From Steroidobacteraceae bacterium (GTDB lineage: Bacteria; Pseudomonadota; Gammaproteobacteria; Steroidobacterales; Steroidobacteraceae): a stretch of DNA of 60,927 bases. How positions within the stretch are numbered: the stretch's first letter is position 1; the number at the start of each line of letters is the position of its first letter. Location of the stretch: the NCBI GenBank assembly GCA_019187185.1, contig JABAQU010000013.1, forward strand, positions 1 through 60,927. The letters run 5' to 3'. Positions 43,874-52,199 of this stretch are shown one piece after another. The translations under genes and the position numbers were made by a program. The notes below the pieces were generated by a model. The model was not told the origin of the DNA and did not search any database. It was given only the letters and a program-made list of their open reading frames with translations.

Positions 43874-44400
43874 TGAGCCTCGACGCGATCCGTGATTCGA
43901 TCCCCGACCATGCGAAGGACCTGAGGCTCAACCTCGGGTCCGTCCTGACGCCGCAGGGCGCGCCGGGCCTCGGCGAGAAGCAGATCTGGTCGGTGGCGCT
44001 CGCAACGGCGATTGCCGCGCGCAATCCCGCCTTCGCGCGGGACATCGAGGCGCTCGCACGCGCGCACCTCGACGACGCGGACATCGCCGGAGCGCGCGCC
44101 GCGGCGGCGCTCATGGGCATGAACAACGTCTACTACCGCTTCCTCCATCTCGTGGAGGACGCGGAGTACCAGTCGATGCCGGCGCGACTGCGCATGAACG
44201 TGATCGGCAATCCGGGCATCGACAAGCTCGACTTCGAACTGCTGTCGCTCGCGGTCTCCGCGGTGAACGGCTGCGGGATGTGCATCGTCTCGCACGAGAG
44301 GAAGTTGCGCGCCCACGGCATCACCCGCGAGGCGATCCAGAGCGCCGTGCGCATCGCGGCGGTCATCCACGCGGTGGCGGGCGTGCTCGAAGCCGCATAG
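43873..44400 (+). CDS. ahpD: Alkylhydroperoxidase AhpD
   Basis: This 175-residue thiol reductant of AhpC has active-site residues spaced as in Mycobacterium tuberculosis AhpD: Glu122, Cys134 and Cys137 (NGCGMC) and His141. It forms an all-alpha trimer and recycles AhpC, usually via lipoylated partners. ATG 43873 overlaps the ahpC stop by one base. No ahpF is present, consistent with AhpD being the reducing partner. Confidence 0.92.
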   Translation: MSLDAIRDSIPDHAKDLRLNLGSVLTPQGAPGLGEKQIWSVALATAIAARNPAFARDIEALARAHLDDADIAGARAAAALMGMNNVYYRFLHLVEDAEYQSMPARLRMNVIGNPGIDKLDFELLSLAVSAVNGCGMCIVSHERKLRAHGITREAIQSAVRIAAVIHAVAGVLEAA

Positions 44401-44421
44401 GACTGCTATCCTTGCGCCCCT

Positions 44422-44862
44422 ATGAGCACGAGGCGAGCGCCGCGCCTGTCGGCGGGTGTCGTCGTCGTCCGGCGTGACGGCGACGACTGGCTCTACCTGC
44501 TGTTGCGCGCGTTTCGCAGCTGGGACTTCCCGAAGGGCATGGTCGAGCCCGGCGAGGAGCCGCACGCCGCCGCACGACGCGAAGTGCGCGAAGAGTCGAC
44601 GATCGACGACCTCGAATTCACCTGGGGCGACGTGTTCCACGATACGGGGCCGTACACGCGCAACAAGATCGCGCGCTACTACCTCGCGCAGACGCACACC
44701 GCACGGGTCACGCTGCCCGTCAACGCCGATCTCGGCGCCCCGGAACATCACGAGTGGCGCTGGGTGGATTTCGAGGCCGCGCTGTCGCTCGTGTCGCCTC
44801 GCGTGGCGCCGGTGGTCGAGTGGGCGCGCGGCGTGCTGCTCGGCACGGTACCGCGGGCCTGA
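44422..44862 (+). CDS. Nudix hydrolase
   Basis: This 146-residue Nudix protein carries the box GMVEPGEEPHAAARREVREEST (GX5EX7REXXEE pattern), preceded by WDFPKG, as in diadenosine tetraphosphate (Ap4A) asymmetric hydrolases. It cleaves a nucleoside-diphosphate-linked substrate with Mg2+. It follows ahpD by 21 bases and could be co-expressed. Its exact substrate is unknown. Confidence 0.87.
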   Translation: MSTRRAPRLSAGVVVVRRDGDDWLYLLLRAFRSWDFPKGMVEPGEEPHAAARREVREESTIDDLEFTWGDVFHDTGPYTRNKIARYYLAQTHTARVTLPVNADLGAPEHHEWRWVDFEAALSLVSPRVAPVVEWARGVLLGTVPRA

Positions 44863-44877
44863 GCGGCATCGGTCGCG

Positions 44878-45855
44878 TCACACGACTCGGCGTCGTCGTC
44901 CACCCGCGAGGAAGTCGGCGACATTCGCCGCGATCTCGTCGAGGCCCCGCTGGCGCGATTCCCGCGCCGCCCACGCGACGTGCGGCGTGACGATCAGGTT
45001 CGGCAGGCCGGGCGCAAACAGCGGGCTGCCGTCGACCGGCGGCTCCTGCGGCAGCACGTCGATCGCGGCGCCCCCGAGACGACCGCCGCGCAGTGCGTCG
45101 GCGAGTGCCACGCTGTCGATCAGCGCGCCGCGCGCCGTGTTGACGATCAGCGCATCGGGCTTCATCAGCGCGAGCTCCGGCGCGCAGATCATCCCGCGCG
45201 TCGAGGGCGTCAGCGGGCAATGCAGCGTCAGCACGTCGGCCTCGCGCAGCAGCTGCGGGAGCGGCAGGCGTACAACGCCATCCGCAGCCGCCACATCCGG
45301 GGACGCTGCGCCCGCGCGCAGCGCGACGCGCACCCGCATGCCGAGCGCGGCCTCGCAGGCCTGCGCCACGGCACGACCGAGCGTGCCGTAACCGACAACG
45401 CCGAGCGTCCGGCCCGCGAGTTCGCGGATCGGAAAATCGAGCATCGTGAACTGCGGGCTCGCGCCCCAGCGGCCGTCTTTCACGAGGCGCGAGTAGTCCG
45501 CAAAGCGATGCGTCAGCGCGAGGATGGCGCCGAGCACGTGCTGCACGACCGACGGCGTGCAGTAGTCCCGGATGTTGCACACGGCCACGCCGCGTTCGCG
45601 TGCGGCCTCGAGATCCACATTGTCGGTGCCCGTGGCCGCGAGTGCGATGAGGCGCAGCGCCGGCGCCGCGGCCATGACGTCGCGCGTGATCCGTGTCTTG
45701 TTCACGAGGAGAATCGCGACATCCGCGACCCGCGAGGCGATGAGGCCGGGCGGCGTCTCGTCATGGAGCGTGAGCTGCGGGCAGATGCGCTCGAGGCCCG
45801 AGGAATCGAGGTCACCCGCGCTGACGGTGGCGTAATCGAGAAAGGCGGATTTCAC
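44878..45855 (-). CDS. D-2-hydroxyacid dehydrogenase (HprA-like)
   Basis: This 325-residue NAD(P)-dependent dehydrogenase interconverts 2-keto and D-2-hydroxy acids such as hydroxypyruvate/glycerate. It has the nucleotide loop LGVVGYGTLGRAVAQ, and the catalytic set Arg in NTARGALID, Glu in LPQEPPVDG and His in TPHVAWA. It lies 10 bases past the RND permease stop on the same strand, so it may be a last gene of the efflux operon by read-through, though function suggests independence. Confidence 0.88.
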   Translation of the reverse strand: MKSAFLDYATVSAGDLDSSGLERICPQLTLHDETPPGLIASRVADVAILLVNKTRITRDVMAAAPALRLIALAATGTDNVDLEAARERGVAVCNIRDYCTPSVVQHVLGAILALTHRFADYSRLVKDGRWGASPQFTMLDFPIRELAGRTLGVVGYGTLGRAVAQACEAALGMRVRVALRAGAASPDVAAADGVVRLPLPQLLREADVLTLHCPLTPSTRGMICAPELALMKPDALIVNTARGALIDSVALADALRGGRLGGAAIDVLPQEPPVDGSPLFAPGLPNLIVTPHVAWAARESRQRGLDEIAANVADFLAGGRRRRVV

Positions 45856-45865
45856 GCGGCGGATG

Positions 45866-48800
45866 TTACACCGCAGTGGCTGGCGCGACCGCGATCGTCG
45901 GCGGCGCGAGCTTGTACATCACCGGAGTGACGAGTCGCGCGAGCAGCGTCGAGGAGATGAGTCCGCCGATGATCACCCACGCCATCGGCGAGTAGAGCCC
46001 GATGTTCTGCACGGCGAGCGGCAGGAGGCCGCCGATGGCCGTCGCCGTCGTCAGCAGGATCGGCAGGAAGCGGACTTCGCCCGCCTTCTCGATCGCCTCG
46101 TCGAGCGCCACCCCGTCCTCGCGCAGCTGGTTCGTGAAGTCGACCAGCAGGATCGAGTTCTTGATCTCGATGCCGATCAGCGCGATGAAGCCGATGCTCG
46201 CCGTGAAGGAAATCGTGTTGCCGGTGACGAGCAGCATCAGCAGGCCGCCGAAGACGCCGAGCGGCACGACGGTGAGCACGATCAGCGTCGACTTGAAGTT
46301 GCCGAACTCGAGCACGAGGATCGCGAAGATGCCGAAGATCGCGATGATGATCGCGATGCCGATGCCGCCGAAGGCTTCCTGGCTCGACTCGGCTTCCCCG
46401 CCGAGCCGGTAGTGATAGCCGCGCGGCCACGCCATCCGGTCGAGCTCCCGCCGCAGCTCCGCCGTGAGTTTCGCGGTGTTGTAGCCGGGCCGTACATCGG
46501 CGTCGATGGTCACGGCCCGCTCGCGGTCGTAACGCTGGATGACGACCGGCGCCTTCTCGAACTGCAGTGTCGCGAGCTGCGACAGCGGCAGCAGCGCGCC
46601 CGTGAGGGAGGGCACGCGCACTTCGCCGAGCGTCGCGAGATCGGCCCGGGTGCCGACCGCCGTGCGCACGGTGATGTCGTACTGCTCGCCGCTCGGGTCC
46701 TTGAACGTGCCCGCGGGAAGACCTGCGACCGACAGGCGCACCGCGCGGTCGAACTCCACGGTCGGCACGCCGAGCAGGCTCGCCTTCTGCGCATCGACCG
46801 CGAGACGCAGGTTCGTGCGGGCGACCTCGAGCGGGTTCTGCACGTCCCGCGTCCCGGGCAGGCGTTCGAGGAGCCGCTGCACCTCGCCGGCGAGCGTCTC
46901 GATCATCGCGAGGTCGCGGCCCACGACCCGCACGGCGATCGGCGCGCTGATCGGCGGACCATTGACGAACTCTTTCACGTAGATGCGTGCCGCCGGATAG
47001 TTCGCGAGCGAGCGCCGCAGGGCGTCGAGCTCACGCGGCGTCGCGTGCGTGTCGTAGCGCGCGAGTTGCACGAAGATCTCGCCGTAGTTCGCGGCATCGC
47101 GGCGCGTGATGTGGTTGTAGTAGATCTGCGGGTTGCCGTGGCCGAGGTTCGTGAACCAGCCCTTCACGGTCGGCATCGCCCGCAGCTTCGCCTCGACGTA
47201 GCGCAGCGCCGCGTCGGTCGCCTCGAGGCTCGTGCCGGCCGGCGCCTCGACCTGTACGAGGAACTGGGGCGTGTCGGCCTTCGGGAAGAGGCTCGACCCG
47301 ATCACGGGCACGAGCGCCGCGGACAGCAGCAGCGAGCCGCCGATCGCAACCGCGACGGTCGCGCGTGGACGCGCGAGGCAATAATGCAGCGCCGGCCGGT
47401 AGTAGCGATGGATGGCGTCCATCACCCGCTGCAGCACCGGATTGCCGGCCTCCTCCGAGCGCCGCGGCAGCAGCCGGCTCGCGAGAAACGGAATGACGAA
47501 CAGGGCGACCACCAGCGACCCGAGAATCGTTGCGACCACCGTGACCGGCAGCACGCGGATGAACTTGCCGGCCGTGCCCGGCAGCATCAGGATCGGCAGG
47601 AACGCAAACACGAGCGTCGCCGTGCAGCCGAGGATCGCCACCACGATCTGGCGCGTGCCGGCGAGTGCGGCGGCGGTGCGGCCGAGCCCGCTGCGCAGGT
47701 GTCGCGCAATGTTCTCGACGACGACGATCGAATCGTCGACCAGCAGGCCGAGCGCGACGACACAGCCCGCGATCGAGATCTGGTTGAGCGAATAGCCGAT
47801 GAAGTAAAGCACCGCGATGCCGAACGCGAGCGACAGGGGGATCGCGACCATCACGATGCCGGCGGCGCGCCAGCCGAGCGGGATCAGGGTCAGCATCACG
47901 AGCGCGATGGCGATGCCGAAATCGGTGTACAGGCGCCCGAGGCGGTGCTCGACATTCTTCGATTGCTCGAATCCGCGCTCGAGCGCGATGCGCTTCGGCA
48001 AGGTCTGCCCGAAGTGGTCGAGCACGCCGTCGAGCCGTTGCTGCACCTCGAGGATGTTGTAGCCCTCCTTCTGGTTCGCGGTCACGAACACGGCGCGCCT
48101 GCCGTTGTAACGACCGACATAGCTCCACGGCGCCGTCGTCCAGTCGACTTCGGCCACGTCCCGGATCCGCACGACGCGACCACCGGTCGCGGCGACGACG
48201 GTGTCGCGCACCTGGTCGAGGGATTCGTACGCGCCGGAGGTCTTCAGGCTGAAGCCGCGCGGGCCGAGATCGATGGTGCCGGCCGGAATGTTCGCGTTTT
48301 CGCTGGCGATCGCCTGCGCTACCTGCGCCGGTGTCAGGCGCAGTTCCGCCATGCGCTTCAGGTCGAGCTGCACGCGCAGCTCGCGCCGCGGTATGCCCCA
48401 GCTCTCGGCGGTGCGCACGCCCTGCACGGGCTTCAGCGCGTCCTTCAGCTCGCGCGCGTAATCCTCGAGCTCGCTCCACGGGGCGTCGTCCGACACGAGG
48501 GCGAGCTGGATCGTGTTGACGAGCCCCGGGCTCAGCTTGCGGATCTCGATCTGCGCGAGATCCGGCGGCAGGGACGGGCGCAGCGCATTCACCTCGCGCG
48601 TCACCTCGTCGTACTTGCTGTCCGGGTCGACGTATGTCTGGAACTCGATCACGATGAAAGACACGCCGTCGGTGATCGTCGTCTCGATCTTCTTCACGTC
48701 GTCGAGCTCGGCGAGCCGGTCCTCGATCGGCTTGGCGACGAGGCGTTCGAGGTCGCGGGGATCGGCGCCCGGGTAAATCGCCGTGATGAAGAAGCCCGGA

Positions 48801-48925
48801 ATCTTGAAGTAGGGGTCTTCCTCGCGCGGAATGTGCGCGAACGCGAACCAGCCGAGCGCGACGAGGCACAGGAACGCGACCAGCGTGAACTGGTAGCGGC
48901 GGATCGGAAACTCGATTGCGTTCAC
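45866..48925 (-). CDS. RND multidrug efflux permease (AcrB-type)
   Basis: This 1019-residue proton-driven inner-membrane pump has N-terminal helix YQFTLVAFLCLVALGWFAF, REEDPYFKIPG, two periplasmic porter domains and the TM4 proton relay intact (GLLVDDSIVVVENIAR). TM10-11 carries GIEIKNSILLVDF with the Lys. The GTG start (48925) is 4 bases from the adaptor stop. It is the last member of a TetR-OMF-MFP-RND operon, so the whole tripartite pump is encoded together. Confidence 0.92.
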   Translation of the reverse strand: MNAIEFPIRRYQFTLVAFLCLVALGWFAFAHIPREEDPYFKIPGFFITAIYPGADPRDLERLVAKPIEDRLAELDDVKKIETTITDGVSFIVIEFQTYVDPDSKYDEVTREVNALRPSLPPDLAQIEIRKLSPGLVNTIQLALVSDDAPWSELEDYARELKDALKPVQGVRTAESWGIPRRELRVQLDLKRMAELRLTPAQVAQAIASENANIPAGTIDLGPRGFSLKTSGAYESLDQVRDTVVAATGGRVVRIRDVAEVDWTTAPWSYVGRYNGRRAVFVTANQKEGYNILEVQQRLDGVLDHFGQTLPKRIALERGFEQSKNVEHRLGRLYTDFGIAIALVMLTLIPLGWRAAGIVMVAIPLSLAFGIAVLYFIGYSLNQISIAGCVVALGLLVDDSIVVVENIARHLRSGLGRTAAALAGTRQIVVAILGCTATLVFAFLPILMLPGTAGKFIRVLPVTVVATILGSLVVALFVIPFLASRLLPRRSEEAGNPVLQRVMDAIHRYYRPALHYCLARPRATVAVAIGGSLLLSAALVPVIGSSLFPKADTPQFLVQVEAPAGTSLEATDAALRYVEAKLRAMPTVKGWFTNLGHGNPQIYYNHITRRDAANYGEIFVQLARYDTHATPRELDALRRSLANYPAARIYVKEFVNGPPISAPIAVRVVGRDLAMIETLAGEVQRLLERLPGTRDVQNPLEVARTNLRLAVDAQKASLLGVPTVEFDRAVRLSVAGLPAGTFKDPSGEQYDITVRTAVGTRADLATLGEVRVPSLTGALLPLSQLATLQFEKAPVVIQRYDRERAVTIDADVRPGYNTAKLTAELRRELDRMAWPRGYHYRLGGEAESSQEAFGGIGIAIIIAIFGIFAILVLEFGNFKSTLIVLTVVPLGVFGGLLMLLVTGNTISFTASIGFIALIGIEIKNSILLVDFTNQLREDGVALDEAIEKAGEVRFLPILLTTATAIGGLLPLAVQNIGLYSPMAWVIIGGLISSTLLARLVTPVMYKLAPPTIAVAPATAV

Positions 48926-48929
48926 CGGC

Positions 48930-50024
48930 TCAGCCGCGGGTCGGCGCCGCCGTGCCGCCCGCCGCCTGTGCAGCTTCCTTCACGACGGTGATGGAATCGC
49001 CGTCGGCGAGATAGAGCGAGCCGTCGGTGACCACCGTCTCGCCGATCGCGAGTCCGCCGCGGAGCGCGACGCCCTCCTGCGCAATGAATGCGACATCGAC
49101 GTCGCGGCGTTGTGCGCGATCGCCGTGCACGACGAAGACGCTGGCGCGCCGGCCGTCGCCCTCGACGATCGCGGCGATCGGTACCCAGGTGAGCCGATCG
49201 GCCCGCGCCGCGGCCGGGACGATCGACAGCTTGGCGACGAGGCCGCTCGCGAGCTGCGGTGGCGCCTTCTCGATGTGCACTTCGACCGGAAAGAGGCCGC
49301 TGTCGGCCTCGGCCGCACGGGAGACTTCCGACACCGTGCCGGCGAACACGCGGCCGGGCAAGGCGTCCATGCGGATCTCGGCGCGATCGCCGAGTTTCAC
49401 CTGCACGATCTCGCGATCGGCGAGCGCCGCGCGCACGATGTAGCCGCGGTCCGCGCCGCTCACGACCAGTACCTGCTGGCCCGCCGGCACGAATTCGCGC
49501 TCCTGCGCGAGCTTGCGCAGCACGACGCCGTCGCGCGGTGCAGTGATCACGGAATGACCGCGATTGAAGCGCGCGCCGGTCGCTTGTGCCTGCGCGACCG
49601 CGGCCTGCGTGCGCAGATCCTGCAGTTGCTCGAGGCTGATCACCTCGTCGCCATAGAGCCGCTCGCCGCGTTCGAGATCGCGCCGCGCCTTGGCGGCGAG
49701 TTGCGCAGCCTGCTCGACTTGCGCGTCGATCTCCGTCAGCTCGATCTCCGCGAGCAACTGGCCCCGCCTCACGCGCGCGCCCTCCTGCACGGAGATGCTT
49801 CTCACGATCCCGCCCAGCTTGAACGACAGGCGCATCTCGTCCTTGGCAGCCACGCGGCCGTTGGTCGCGATCGTCGGCAGCGCGGGCCCTGCGAACGAGG
49901 CGGCGATGCGCACCGGCACCGGTTCGGCGGTGGCGTCCGATGGCGCACGGCCGCAGGCGGCGAGCAATGCGAGGAACGCAATGGCGGCGAGGTGGCGCGG
50001 ACAGCGCCGGCACAGGCGGGTCAT
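48930..50024 (-). CDS. RND efflux periplasmic adaptor lipoprotein
   Basis: This 364-residue membrane fusion protein has a lipoprotein signal (AAIAFLALLAACGRAP, lipobox LAAC). Its lipoyl halves are FKLGGIVRSISVQEGARVRRGQLLAEI and SVITAPRDGVVLRKLAQ, separated by a helical hairpin (about 95-155), followed by barrel and membrane-proximal domains. It bridges the RND permease and the outer membrane channel. ATG 50024 overlaps the upstream OMF stop (ATGA). Confidence 0.9.
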   Translation of the reverse strand: MTRLCRRCPRHLAAIAFLALLAACGRAPSDATAEPVPVRIAASFAGPALPTIATNGRVAAKDEMRLSFKLGGIVRSISVQEGARVRRGQLLAEIELTEIDAQVEQAAQLAAKARRDLERGERLYGDEVISLEQLQDLRTQAAVAQAQATGARFNRGHSVITAPRDGVVLRKLAQEREFVPAGQQVLVVSGADRGYIVRAALADREIVQVKLGDRAEIRMDALPGRVFAGTVSEVSRAAEADSGLFPVEVHIEKAPPQLASGLVAKLSIVPAAARADRLTWVPIAAIVEGDGRRASVFVVHGDRAQRRDVDVAFIAQEGVALRGGLAIGETVVTDGSLYLADGDSITVVKEAAQAAGGTAAPTRG

Positions 50025-51427
50025 GGCATTGAACCTTCGGTCACTGGATCGAGCGGCAGCGTGCCCGTCGAAGTCGCGTAGTCGAGTTCGGCTTCGCGCG
50101 CGAGCAGCGCGAAGCGCGTGAGGTTGAGGTTGAGCTCCGCGCCGGTCAGTGCGCTGCGCGCGTCGATGAACTCCACCTGGCTGATCACGCCCTCGTCGCG
50201 CTTCCTGCTCGCGATGCGAAAGCCCGCGCGTGCCGCATCGGCGCGTGCGGCCGCGGTCGCGAGCGAATCGGCGGCGGTGTCGAGCCGGTCGAGCGCCTGC
50301 TGCACCTCGAGCTGGATCTGCTGTGCGAGTTCATCGCGCTCGGTCGCCGCGCGTCGCACCAGGGCCTGCGCGCCGCGCACGGCCGCACGACTTGCGCCGC
50401 CGTCGAACAGCTTCCACGTGAGGTGCAGCGACGCCTGCCCGTAGTTATAGCCATGCCCGGTTCCGTAGTCCTCGCCCTGGATGCCGCCGTCGAGGCCCAC
50501 GCCGAGCGTCGGCTTCAATGCCGCGCGCGCCACGTCGACCTGTGCCTCGGCTGCCCGCGTTGCGCTCTGCGCCTGCGCGAGCTCGGGGCGTCGTGCGAGC
50601 GCCTCCGCCTGCAGCGTCGCGAGATCGGCGACCGATTGCGCGGCGACCGCGTCGAGCCCGGCTGGCTCAGGCGGCGTCGCGAGCGGGCGATTCAGCAGGA
50701 AGTTCAGGTAGCTGCGCGCCTGCTGCGCGAGGTTCTCGCTCTCGCGGCGCTGCTGCTCGACGTCGAGCAATTCGGCCCGCGCCCGCAACACCTGGTCCTG
50801 CGTCACCTTGCCGTTGCGGTACAGGGATTCGTTCACGCGCAGGTTCTCGGCGAGCAGCGCACGGCTCGCCTCGACGATCGCGACCGTTTTCGTGGCGCGC
50901 AGCCAGTCGAGGTAGCCGACGGTGATGTCGCGCTTCAGGCGCCGTGCGAGCGCCACGTGTGCATACTCGCTCGCGGCGAGCTGCGCGCGCTGGGCCCGCA
51001 CGCTCGCCGGGACCGCCGGCGCATAGAGCGGCTGGCTGACCCCGAGCCGCGTGTCCTGGTCGCGCCCGCGCAGGAACGCAATCGTCTCGTCCTCGAGCGC
51101 CGGGTTGAGCTGCGACAGCGGCAGCACGAACTCGCGGCCGCCTTCGCTGCGCGTGTAGCGCGCCTCGAGCGTGACCTGCGGCAGGTAGGCTGCGCGCGCC
51201 GCGTCGAGGGCAGCGATCGCGCGCTCGACGTCGAAGTGGCCGCGACGCAGCGCGAGATTCGCGCGCAGGCCCTCGCGCACGTATTCATCGACGATGTCGG
51301 CCAGTGCGCGCGGCTCGACGGCCGGCAGTGCCGGTGCGGGCGCCACCGGCGCCGCGTGCGATGCCGACAGCAGCGCGATCGACGCGAGCGCCGAGGCAGC
51401 GGCGCATCGAAGCCCGCGCGCGCTCAC
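50021..51427 (-). CDS. Outer membrane efflux channel (TolC/OMF family)
   Basis: This 468-residue protein has a signal peptide (ALASIALLSASHA, cleavage near AA/AP at about 26) and two TolC repeats (LRRGHFDVERAIAALDAARAAYLPQVTLEA in the first; RPELAQAQSATRAAEAQVDVARAALKPTLGVG in the second) rich in long helices. It forms the exit duct of the efflux system. GTG 51427 overlaps the TetR stop (GTGA), so I chose it over longer extensions reading antisense. Confidence 0.89.
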   Translation of the reverse strand: MSARGLRCAAASALASIALLSASHAAPVAPAPALPAVEPRALADIVDEYVREGLRANLALRRGHFDVERAIAALDAARAAYLPQVTLEARYTRSEGGREFVLPLSQLNPALEDETIAFLRGRDQDTRLGVSQPLYAPAVPASVRAQRAQLAASEYAHVALARRLKRDITVGYLDWLRATKTVAIVEASRALLAENLRVNESLYRNGKVTQDQVLRARAELLDVEQQRRESENLAQQARSYLNFLLNRPLATPPEPAGLDAVAAQSVADLATLQAEALARRPELAQAQSATRAAEAQVDVARAALKPTLGVGLDGGIQGEDYGTGHGYNYGQASLHLTWKLFDGGASRAAVRGAQALVRRAATERDELAQQIQLEVQQALDRLDTAADSLATAAARADAARAGFRIASRKRDEGVISQVEFIDARSALTGAELNLNLTRFALLAREAELDYATSTGTLPLDPVTEGSMP

Positions 51428-52065
51428 CGACGCCCCAGCGCGTCGGTGGCGAGCGCGAGCGCCTGGTCGATCACGCGACCGGCATCGAAGCCGCGATGCT
51501 CGAGTACCGCCGACTTGGTCGCCGCGAGCTGGATGACGCCGAGCATGTAACCCCACAACGTGAGGCTGAGCAGCGCCGGCGGGCCCGCGTCGGCGCGGAT
51601 CGAGCCGTCGGCGATGCCGCGTTCGATGCAGGCGACGAACACGTCGTGCACCCGGTCGCCGGCGGCAAGACAGCGGTGCTCGTTCGCATCGCCGTCCGCG
51701 CCCGCGGGTGAATGCATCGCGAACTTCGACAGGGCGTCGTAGTAGACGGGTTCCGCGCGCGAGAAGTCGACGAACGCGCGTCCGATGGCGCCGATCTGTG
51801 CAAGCCCGTTCCCCGGCCCCCGGGCCGCCGCCTCGAAGCGCGCACGCAGGTTCTCGAGTCCGCGCTCGCAGATCGCGAACAGGAGGTCGGTCTTGTCCTC
51901 GAAATAGACGTAGAGCAGCGCGCGCGACAGACGTGCCTTGCGCGCGACCTCGTCCATCGTCATCGCCTCGATGCCGACTTCGGCGGCGACCGCCTGCGCC
52001 GCATCGATCAGGTCGGCCCGGCGCCGCTCCCTTTCCTCCTGGCGACGATCGGTGATGTCACTCAT
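51424..52065 (-). CDS. TetR family repressor of the efflux operon
   Basis: This 213-residue regulator has an N-terminal TetR HTH (AAEVGIEAMTMDEVARKARLSRALLYVYFEDKTDLLFAI, about 25-63) and an all-helical ligand domain. It is the first gene of the efflux operon, joined to the OMF gene by a 4-base overlap. A perfect 17-bp palindrome upstream (52086-52102) overlapping a TTGACA is its likely operator. ATG 52065 gives the standard basic start (RRQEERERRR). Confidence 0.9.
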   Translation of the reverse strand: MSDITDRRQEERERRRADLIDAAQAVAAEVGIEAMTMDEVARKARLSRALLYVYFEDKTDLLFAICERGLENLRARFEAAARGPGNGLAQIGAIGRAFVDFSRAEPVYYDALSKFAMHSPAGADGDANEHRCLAAGDRVHDVFVACIERGIADGSIRADAGPPALLSLTLWGYMLGVIQLAATKSAVLEHRGFDAGRVIDQALALATDALGRR

Positions 52066-52085
52066 TGCGAGAGCGTAGCTGTGGC

Positions 52086-52102
52086 ATTGACACAGTGTCA
52101 AT
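52086..52102. promoter_or_regulatory. Perfect 17-bp palindrome, likely TetR operator
   Basis: ATTGACAC-A-GTGTCAAT has 8-bp perfect arms, 20 bases upstream of the TetR start. The palindrome contains TTGACA on both strands, so repressor binding would mask a -35 element reading into the efflux operon. Confidence 0.7.
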
Positions 52103-52143
52103 TATTAGACGGGTGATAAATGGAAATCCGCAATTGACGCGTA

Positions 52144-52162
52144 AATAAGAATCATTCACATT
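52144..52162. promoter_or_regulatory. Fur-box-like site before a TonB receptor
   Basis: AATAAGAATCATTCACATT matches the palindromic Fur pattern AATGAGAATCATTCTCATT at 17 of 19 positions. It lies 38 bases upstream of the receptor start in an AT-rich promoter region. Iron-dependent repression of the receptor follows by inference. Confidence 0.65.
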
Positions 52163-52199
52163 GCGGCCGCCCTGCAATGCAACAACAAAGGTTCCCGTC

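Noticed and set aside
45863-48991. A 1042-codon open frame opposite the AcrB-type permease
   Set aside because: It is Arg/Glu/His-rich with no domain or membrane pattern; it is an antisense shadow of a high-GC gene that has clear RND motifs.
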